Origin: Globobulimina sp.
Lineage: Eukaryota > Foraminifera > Rotaliida
Reading direction: 5' to 3'
NCBI GenBank assembly: GCA_003354225.1
Contig: PIVH01000481.1
Location: forward strand, 1 to 5,639
Length of the DNA: 5,639 bases
The notes below the pieces were generated by a model. That model did not search any database and was not told where the DNA came from. It saw only the letters and a program-made list of their open reading frames with translations. Below are positions 1-5,639 of this stretch, one piece after another. The stretch's first letter is position 1. Each line of letters starts with the position of its first letter. The translations under genes were made by a program, and so were the position numbers.

Positions 1-1042
1 CCCGACATTGAAGTCAGCATAGTTCCATCACTCAAATATATGACACAAACAATATTATAATTAATATATTTGAATATAAACATATGAGGATTGCATACCG
101 AGCAATTTCAAAGTATGGCTGGGCCGTTGCCCACAGCATGCGACTAACCACAGCTATCGCAGACACATAAACGCACCAATTGATGACCACAGATCCAGTG
201 GCCACACTATATTCCAATGCGGTGGCTAACTGCGCATAGGACACTGCAAAATAGCCATCAAACCACGCAGTACATTCACTGCTGGTCAGTGCCGCAGAGG
301 ATAAAACTGGAAGATATAATACAATGCAATCGATTAATACGGCCAATGCATATGCTGTAAATAGCCGGCTTGGCCGGAATTTAATTTCATGCACGAGGTT
401 GCCTAAGGATTCAAAGCCTGAAAATTCCCAAATGCAGGTTGTCACTGCGAGGGCCCAGTTATGTGAACATGGCATCCATTGCTCCGAAGGATTGATGGCT
501 GGTAAGCTCCATACAAATGCTACAAAGAATGGTAAAATCATCGCAACGCATAAAAATGATGTGATATGAGCTATTACCGGGAAACTGAATATGTTCAATA
601 TCAATCCAGATAAAATGACGGATAGTTTAATGAAATATGTTGCGATGGTCGATAGTGGGCCTGTTATTGTGGTTAAATATTCTATCAATATTATTGGCAG
701 AGCGGCGGTGTTTAATGCCCAAAATATGACAACATTCGCTGCGTTTATATAACCAATGAAATCGCCAATGGCTGGACTGAGTTTATAAAATGCTCGGTAG
801 CCCCATACTATTTGTCCGTGTCTTGATGGCATTAAACCCGATAATTCAGATGAGATTAATGCGATTGGCAACGCGTAGAATAATGCAAATAATGTAATCA
901 ACAACAGAGTGTAACCCACACCAACTGCGATGACAGCATATTCAAAGCCGAATGGACCTGCTGAGGTCAAGAGAAAAGTCGTCCATACAAACTGAAAATA
1001 CGACAACTTGTTCGGCCTCTCAACACGCGTTGATTCTTCCAT
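1..1042 (-). CDS. APC-superfamily amino acid/polyamine permease, 3' end outside the window
   Basis: This is the N-terminal part of a multi-spanning membrane transporter that would move amino acids or polyamines across a membrane. Coding sequence is 1042-99, an intron at 98-31, then 30-1. Start is the ATG at 1042-1040. About 324 residues are visible, with roughly eight hydrophobic segments; the family is usually 450-500 residues, so the last third is missing. Family-type motifs are SAGPFGFE at residues 27-34 (the broken first helix that holds substrate), SSELSGLMPSRHGQIVW at 64-80, WEFSGFESLGN at 205-215 followed by HEIKFRPSRLF, and RMLWATAQPYFEIAR at 301-315. Splicing replaces an out-of-place hydrophobic read-through tail with DGTMLTSMS, the ending expected in this family after 'IAR'. 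It most resembles the plant and protist PUT/LAT-type polyamine transporters, but substrate cannot be settled by eye. Its base composition is visibly richer in G+C than the neighbouring gene. The coding start lies only 62 nt from the stop codon of the upstream gene. Confidence 0.85.
31..98 (-). other. Spliceosomal intron in the permease gene (68 nt)
   Basis: The donor GTATGC begins at 98 and the acceptor TTTGAG ends at 31. The unspliced frame runs into a stop at 32-34 after 21 residues that do not look like the family. Splicing joins CG (100-99) to T (30), giving an Arg codon followed by DGTMLTSMS, which restores the conserved permease context. The intron is strongly AT-rich. I did not find a clear branch-point sequence. 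Confidence 0.85.
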
Positions 1043-1104
1043 ATGATGATTAAGAGTTTTTTTTAGTAGTAAAAAACAATAAAATTAAAATAACCAAAAA
1101 CGAG
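1043..1104 (-). other. 62-nt intergenic spacer
   Basis: This AT-rich stretch separates the TGA stop of the SHOC1/Zip2-like gene from the ATG of the permease gene. It must hold the 3' end of one transcript and the 5' untranslated region and promoter of the next, unless those elements overlap coding sequence. On the coding strand it shows T-rich runs and an A8 run. I see no canonical AATAAA signal and no recognisable TATA element. Confidence 0.6.
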
Positions 1105-4100
1105 TCAATGCATTTCTTTGTAATTCTGTTGCAATCTTTGTTTCCGTAAATTATATTCATTTTGTTCCCATTTATTTCTTGCTTCATCGCCATGTCTTTG
1201 ATGATGTTGCTGTTGCAAAGAAAATGATTCATTGTCAATTGTTAATGGCACTGATTTATAATTATTCTCGTCATAAACATCATAATTACTTTCTATGTCT
1301 GGTGTTTGCCTTATATTTTGCAGAATATTCGCTGTTTCATCAACAATATTTACTGTACTTCCATCATCAAATACAAATCCATGTTCATTTTCCTTCTCTG
1401 CTTCATTTTCATTATTTTGCTTATCAATAATTTCTGAATGGTTATCATCGTCATCGTCATCGTCAGATTCCGAGTCTTCATTTTCAAGTTGAACTTCTTG
1501 AGCACAGTGTTGAAGGAAATAAATAGTTTGTTTATGGCCTATAAATGGAAATATTCTCTGCATGTCGTGTTTATTCATATTGGCTATCTCTCGAATTGCA
1601 ATATTTGCTTTTAATATTCTTTGCGCCGACAATGGATTCAATGATGGAAATGAACATAGAAACCTCTCTAAATACGATTCATATTCATTTAAATATCCAT
1701 TTACAATCAGTACTTGATCCATATCCAGATCCATATCCATATCATTATTAATATTCTCATTCCATTCTGTTTTGCAATCATCATTACAATCATTACAATC
1801 ATCGCTTTGTCGCACAATATTAATATGAACAATTTCTTTTTTTAGAATGTTTACCAAACTTGGAATTAATGTTTGTTTCAAATTAAATGTCATTAAATGT
1901 TGAATTATTGGAATCAATGCATTATTATTATCATATTTGACGGTCATCAAATACTTAATAAATATTTTCTGCATTTTCTGCACCGATTCATACTTAATTG
2001 TGTTAATATTAATATTGACTTGATTTTTATGTTTGGGATAGGCAGTGATTAGATATATTTTTTTATATTTTGGGAAAATGGCCGTTAATCTTTTAATAAA
2101 CTCTTTAGACTCATTCAGCCATTCATTGATCTCACGAACTTGCTGCGGCAATAAAGACATCTCATAAATAACAATGGCCGCATCACATTTAATTATGAAA
2201 TCTTCCATTGCTAATTTACGATTTATGGATAAAATATTACTTTTTATTAACTCGTTGTTGATTGATTTCCATTTGTTGTTTACAATTATCTTTATCTTAT
2301 TTGCTAATTTATATTCGCCAAACTCAAACCTATCCAAATTATTGCTTGCAATGTGGCATAAATCGCGGGATAATTGTTCAGAGACTAAATTCATTGCAAA
2401 CCTCTGTTCCATGCTGCATTGCAACACAATTATTTCAATATTTTCATTAAATCTATGGAAGTGTTTGCCAATTTCATTTTTAATATGTTGAGAATAAACA
2501 ATTATTCTTGCAATCGATTTAATAAATTTCTCTTTAATATCAATATCTGAATCTGATGTTTTTTGCGCTAAAATAGTGGATAAAATATCAGCAGTGGTGG
2601 CCATACACCATGTTTTATTAACATCTGAATTCTCAAATCCCTCCAAAACCGAAAATTCATTCCCAAGTCCTTCCAAATTCATATATTTCTCCATTATCTT
2701 CAACAAAGTAAAATGTTTCACCACTATTAACATCGGAGGTGCTTTTCTCAACATTTCCTTGTTGTTTTTATTGTGTTCCTCTGTCCATTCCGTCAAAACC
2801 AATGATGTAATTTCTGCAATTCTTTTCATTTTGGGATGGTCGGCAATTTGTTTCCGGATCACAGCACTCATACTTTGCTTCAATGAGTGCTCAATGGTCG
2901 GCGCAATGCTTTCGCGAGAAATCCAATTCCGATCTAACAACGCTTTGTACACAGAGTCGCAGTATAAATGTTTGAAGAACACCAATGCCAAAGTCAAGGA
3001 AGAGTCGATGATAATGCTTCGTAAATGAATTAAAACGTACGCTGTAAATAATAATTGCAATTTTGTGGTTTCATTGGATCGCTGTTCTGTTCCTTTGTAC
3101 ATATGAACTTGACGGCATTTTGAGATTTGATCGGTTAATAATTTGGAAATAATGTCACAGGATAAAGTTATAAAATTATATTCCAATTTGAATCCATTGA
3201 TTCGTTTATTGTGCAACTCATAAAATACTGCGTTGCTTAAATATGACAATGTCTCTAAAATATCTTTTTGTGATTCTTCCAAGGTTAAGTTTATTAAAAT
3301 GTGTTTTTGTTTCATTTTATTTACCGATTCGATGCTTTCTCTGTGTTGGATGAACGAATTATTTTTGTTTGGCGTGGACATAGCCATCATTTCATTTGTT
3401 AATTGTGATGAGGACAAACGACGCATTCTTCGTTGTGGCAAATTGGAGGCATTTGTGGTTGTATCTGGATTTGAATTTGTATTTGTTTGTTTTTCTACAA
3501 TTTGTGGTTGTGTTTTTTGTTTTTTTTGAAGAGGTGGTGGTGGCGATGGTGATATTTCTGTTTCTTTTTCTATTTCTTCTGGATTTGGTCGTTTATTTCC
3601 TGATAATTGACCATTACACTCAGGAATGGTTGTATTATCATCGCTATTTTCATTGTTTTCTTTATGAATTTGCGGTTGTGGCGGTATTGGCGCTCTCTTT
3701 TGGATTCTATTTGTGATTTATATGTAATATGAAAATGAATGTACACAAAATAAATGATTTAACTTTTTTAGATTTTTGGCAATATCAACAAATGAAACTG
3801 GCGAACTAAATTGGTGATTCTCATTAAGTTTTATCTGTGGGATTTCATTTACATTCGAAGCATATGTTTTTTCTTCCGATTCATTTCTGATTTTATTGAT
3901 TTGATTGAATGGTTTTAATGATATCAACGAATGATTGCAATCAAATATTTCTTTCAATGGGTTCAAACCGTTCACATCTTCCTGAACTTCAGCTGTTTTT
4001 TTTTTGTCAGTCAGTTAAAAAAAAAAAAAAAAAAAGAAAGTTTAAAAAAACTTGTTTTTAATAAATTGTCGGTATCTTTGCTTAGATTTTCCTCATTAAT

Positions 4101-5326
4101 TTGATTTGTATTTTGTTTGAATTCCATTTCTTTGTCTTTATTATTTATTGTTTGATCAATTGGATTGCCGTTTATTTCTTGAATATTATCTTCATTTTCT
4201 GTTTTATTATGATTATCATCGCCGATGTAATCCGGAAACATTATATTATGAAATAAATCAGTCGTATTTTCATACAATTTTTGATTTTTTGCATTAATAT
4301 GTTGGTCAAAGCATACACTATGTTCTGTGTAGTAACAATTTTAAAACAAAATTAAAATATATAAATATTTACAAACCGAGTGCGTTGCCACAAATATTGT
4401 GAATATTGAAATTTTGTGATGATTTATTAAATATATTTGTGGTTAATTCATTTTGTAAATGTAAATGCAAATCAATATCATTTAAACTTTTTATATAATT
4501 GCTATGTTTTTTAGTTTCAAAATTCTGAATATAATTTTTAATATTTTCTTCAATTTGTTGAGTGGCATTTTTATTAAAACATAAATTCATTTTTAAATCT
4601 TCTTTTTGCTGCACAAATAATTCATTATCAATGGAATCACTGTCAACAAACATAAAGAATAAAGAATAAACAATAAAAATAAAAATATAAATAACTTGAA
4701 ACTGGGCAAAGCGGATTTTATTTCTTGTTGTAAATTTTGTTTTTGTTTATATTCATCGTGAAAATTTTCATTTTGAAATGCATATTTAATTAAAGGCGAT
4801 ACATGTTTCCATAGCTCATTCTCATCAGTTTTAACATCGTCATTGTGATTATTATTATTTCTATTTATAACTGAATGGAATGGATCCAATTCAGATAAAT
4901 TTGGCATTTTAAATGGATTAATCAGTTGATTGGATGCAATGTGTTGTTCTGTCAACGGACTATGTTTAAGTAATTGGTATTTGTCATCTTTTTCTTTGTT
5001 GGTTCTTTTTAAAGGCTCAATCTCAAAAAACCTATTTTGCTCATATTTTGTTTGAAATATTTAAAAAAATAAAGGAAAATATAATTGATATACTTTTTTC
5101 GTGTCAAATTGATTGCTTTTATTGATTTTGGATCAATTAATAATCGGAGGTTCTCATTTTCTGTATTTATTTCAGTGCATTTTGATACTAAATCTTTACA
5201 AACTGAATTTGTACGATTTTCCATTTCTTCATCTTCAGATTCAAGATCAATCTCAAATAGATACTCATTAACAAATGATTGGATTGATTTCCTCAAATCA
5301 TTGTCTTTTCTTTCTTTTCTGCTCAT
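1105..5326 (-). CDS. SHOC1/Zip2-like meiotic crossover protein, inactive XPF-family scaffold (six exons)
   Basis: Exons are 5326-5094, 5031-4696, 4639-4377, 4324-4052, 3992-3764 and 3706-1105, together 3936 nt or 1311 residues ending in TGA. The ATG at 5326 is the first one after an in-frame TGA at 5365-5363. Residues 1 to about 580 are Asn/Glu/Lys-rich with a PSPPPP segment near 498-503 beside the basic KKQK, probably disordered. Residues 583-863 are helical, including LLFTAYVLIHL near 663. A degenerate nuclease-like fold follows: CDAAIVIYEMSLLP near 952-965 and KKIYLITAY near 993-1001. A tandem helix-hairpin-helix spans about 1124-1179, with FPSLNPLSAQRIL in the first hairpin and FPFIGHKQTIYFL in the second. 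The tail is acidic and Gln/Asn-rich. No ERK catalytic motif is seen. SHOC1/Zip2 is known to pair with Spo16/PTD as an XPF-ERCC1-like DNA-binding complex promoting class I crossovers. Alternatives are EME1, FANCM or another inactive XPF relative; length and the helical region favour SHOC1. The coding call is firm, the identity moderate. Confidence 0.72.
1444..1479 (-). repeat. Acidic codon repeat (Asp7) in the C-terminal tail of the SHOC1/Zip2-like protein
   Basis: Near-perfect repeats of a GAT/GAC trinucleotide encode EDSESD followed by six more Asp, at about residues 1188-1199, directly after the helix-hairpin-helix domain. Trinucleotide runs of this kind expand and contract readily, so length may vary between strains. 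Such acidic tails commonly mediate protein contacts; that role is inferred here, not seen. Confidence 0.8.
1717..1803 (-). repeat. Two short tandem codon repeats inside the nuclease-like domain
   Basis: Two low-complexity stretches sit between the strand KKEIVHINIV and the strand QVLIVNGYL. The first (1803-1774) encodes DDCNDCNDDC through a repeated 9-mer, ATTGTAATG on the coding strand. The second (1743-1717) encodes DMDMDLDMD through repeated ATGGAT units. They look like recent replication-slippage insertions in a surface loop of the XPF-like fold. Confidence 0.75.
3707..3763 (-). other. Intron 5 of the SHOC1/Zip2-like gene (57 nt)
   Basis: The donor GTTAAA begins at 3763 and the acceptor CAAATAG ends at 3707. 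The frames on both sides are the same, interrupted by the TAA at 3720-3718, so the intron must be a multiple of three; 57 fits. The join falls after the second base of codon 445 and reads ...AKNLKK-IQKRAPIPP. There is no ATG between that TAA and position 3426, which requires an upstream exon. The donor is weak: a 54-nt alternative from GTGTAC at 3746 to an AG ending at 3693 also keeps frame, so the exact ends are the least certain of the five. Confidence 0.65.
3993..4051 (-). other. Intron 4 of the SHOC1/Zip2-like gene (59 nt) with homopolymer tracts
   Basis: The donor GTTTTT begins at 4051 and the acceptor AACAG ends at 3993. The join falls after the first base of codon 369 and both flanks agree on phase. 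On the coding strand a T19 tract (4035-4017) precedes AACTGACTGAC, which holds two good CTGAC branch-point candidates; an A10 run (4005-3996) then leads to CAG. Unspliced, the T tract would encode a run of Phe followed by an in-frame stop, a non-coding signature. Confidence 0.8.
4325..4376 (-). other. Intron 3 of the SHOC1/Zip2-like gene (52 nt)
   Basis: The donor GTTTGT begins at 4376 and the acceptor ACACAG ends at 4325. The upstream exon ends ...GNAL plus the first base of codon 278, and the downstream exon supplies AA to make Glu, followed by HSVCFDQH. Frames on the two sides differ by one position and the splice reconciles them exactly. TTACTAC just before the acceptor is a plausible branch site. 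This is the shortest intron in the window. Confidence 0.85.
4640..4695 (-). other. Intron 2 of the SHOC1/Zip2-like gene (56 nt)
   Basis: The donor GTTATT begins at 4695 and the acceptor TTGACAG ends at 4640. The join is after the second base of codon 190 and reads ALPSF-N-DSIDNELF. The intron body is pyrimidine-rich on the coding strand, almost all T with scattered A. If read through, it yields an artificial hydrophobic stretch that could be mistaken for a membrane helix. Confidence 0.85.
5032..5093 (-). other. Intron 1 of the SHOC1/Zip2-like gene (62 nt)
   Basis: The donor GTATAT begins at 5093 and the acceptor AAAATAG ends at 5032. Splicing joins the second base of codon 78 to the exon starting at 5031, giving LTRKK-FFEIEPLKR. 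The nearby alternative acceptor GAG ending at 5040 gives the wrong phase, so the chosen AG is the one that keeps frame. The downstream frame has a stop at 5063-5061 within the intron. Confidence 0.78.
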
Positions 5327-5405
5327 TTGTCGAGACGGTTGCCAAATAATTTGAAAACTTTTTCAAGTCCAAGTTTTTTTGGTTGGTCAACCTAATTAAA
5401 ATAAA
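5327..5405 (-). other. 79-nt intergenic spacer
   Basis: This spacer separates the TAG stop of the partial upstream gene from the ATG at 5326. It contains an in-frame TGA (5365-5363) relative to the downstream gene, which supports the chosen start. It must hold the upstream gene's 3' processing site and the SHOC1/Zip2-like gene's promoter unless these overlap coding sequence. I see no canonical poly(A) signal or TATA element. Confidence 0.55.
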
Positions 5406-5639
5406 CTAACATGATCTCAACACAGTTGGCGTGGCATCAAATTCTAAACTTCTCTCTCTGTCATTACATACATGATATGTACAGTTTGTTTTGTATTTCC
5501 AAACATAAAGATAATAGTTTTGGATTATAGTCGCTTGTTGCTCCAAATCAAAATCGAAAAAGTGTTTCCCATTGTCTATACAATCGGATAATTGACCATA
5601 TTCATAATTGGATTGTTTAGGTGCTCCAATTCTAATTAA
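5406..5639 (-). CDS. C-terminal end of an unidentified protein, 5' part outside the window
   Basis: An open frame of 77 codons runs in from the right edge and stops at TAG (5408-5406). No start codon is needed because the gene continues beyond the window. The composition is balanced and protein-like rather than low-complexity: it holds YGQLSDCIDNGKHFFDFDLE, then EQQATIIQNYYLYVW, and a Cys-containing segment NCTYHVC before the end. The EQQA-x-II-x-xYY pattern reminds me of the C-terminal part of some bacterial zincin-like or secretion-associated proteins, but no zinc-binding HExxH is visible in this fragment and I cannot assign it. Fusing it to the next gene by the GTTAGT donor at 5410 and the AG ending at 5319 gives mismatched phases, so it is treated as a separate gene on the same strand, 79 nt upstream. 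Confidence 0.65.
   Translation of the reverse strand, partial: LIRIGAPKQSNYEYGQLSDCIDNGKHFFDFDLEQQATIIQNYYLYVWKYKTNCTYHVCNDRERSLEFDATPTVLRSC

Noticed and set aside
1050-1238. 62-codon minus-strand frame overlapping the end of the SHOC1/Zip2-like gene
   Set aside because: It overlaps the C-terminal coding sequence in another frame and extends into the AT-rich spacer, with low-complexity composition.
2576-3028. 150-codon plus-strand open frame opposite the SHOC1/Zip2-like gene
   Set aside because: It is antisense to the helical region of a well-supported coding exon, shows no recognisable motif, and owes its length to the scarcity of stops opposite this codon usage.
3439-3441. TTG at 3441 as the start codon of a 778-residue protein
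   Set aside because: The genome is eukaryotic and the same frame stays open with coding character up to 3706, where it joins an upstream exon in phase. GTG at 3975 and TTG at 4277 and 4955 are rejected for the same reason.
3396-3716. Plus-strand open frame rich in Phe, Leu and Val that looks like a membrane protein
   Set aside because: It is the complement of the Gln/Lys/Asn/Thr-rich N-terminal part of exon 6; CAA, AAA and ACA codons read backwards give hydrophobic residues.
4017-4035. A19 run on the plus strand as a retroposon poly(A) tail
   Set aside because: It lies within a phase-consistent intron of a minus-strand gene, with no target-site duplication or adjacent element seen.
4593-4692. 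Hydrophobic stretch that looks like a transmembrane helix at the end of the 4955-4593 frame
   Set aside because: It is translated from the T-rich intron 2 and disappears on splicing.
5319-5410. A 92-nt intron (GTTAGT donor to GAGCAG acceptor) fusing the right-edge fragment to the SHOC1/Zip2-like gene
   Set aside because: The donor leaves phase 1 and the acceptor needs phase 2, so the frame breaks; the downstream ATG with an upstream in-frame stop gives a simpler model.
1-5639. CRISPR arrays, tRNA or rRNA genes, and transposon terminal repeats
   Set aside because: Both strands were scanned by eye and no spaced repeat series, cloverleaf, conserved rRNA segment or transposase motif was found.

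Overview
The window is eukaryotic nuclear DNA from an AT-rich microbe with a compact genome. I cannot name the lineage. The evidence is five or six spliceosomal introns of 52-68 nt with GT-AG ends. Reading frame is restored exactly across each one, the standard genetic code works throughout, and no bacterial ribosome-binding sites are seen. Genes lie very close together: three genes sit head to tail on the minus strand, with only 79 and 62 nt between coding regions. The plus strand holds nothing convincing.

Layout in the direction of transcription (right to left). (1) 5639-5406 is the C-terminal end of an unidentified protein: an open frame of 77 codons ending in TAG and running off the right edge. 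(2) 5326-1105 is one six-exon gene. Joined, its exons total 3936 nt and encode 1311 residues. The N-terminal ~580 residues are Asn/Glu/Lys-rich and probably disordered. A helical region, a degenerate XPF-type nuclease fold and a tandem helix-hairpin-helix domain follow, then an acidic Gln/Asn-rich tail. This architecture fits SHOC1/Zip2, the non-catalytic XPF-like subunit of the meiotic ZMM crossover machinery. (3) 1042-1 is the N-terminal two thirds of an APC-superfamily amino acid or polyamine permease, with one intron near the left edge and the remainder outside the window.

The three genes do not form an obvious pathway; the shared strand and tiny gaps look like general compaction. The most interesting element is the SHOC1/Zip2-like gene. 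Without splicing it breaks into six separate open frames, and only the last, largest one carries recognisable domains. Gene identities rest on motif recognition by eye; the exon joins rest on exact phase bookkeeping and are stronger.
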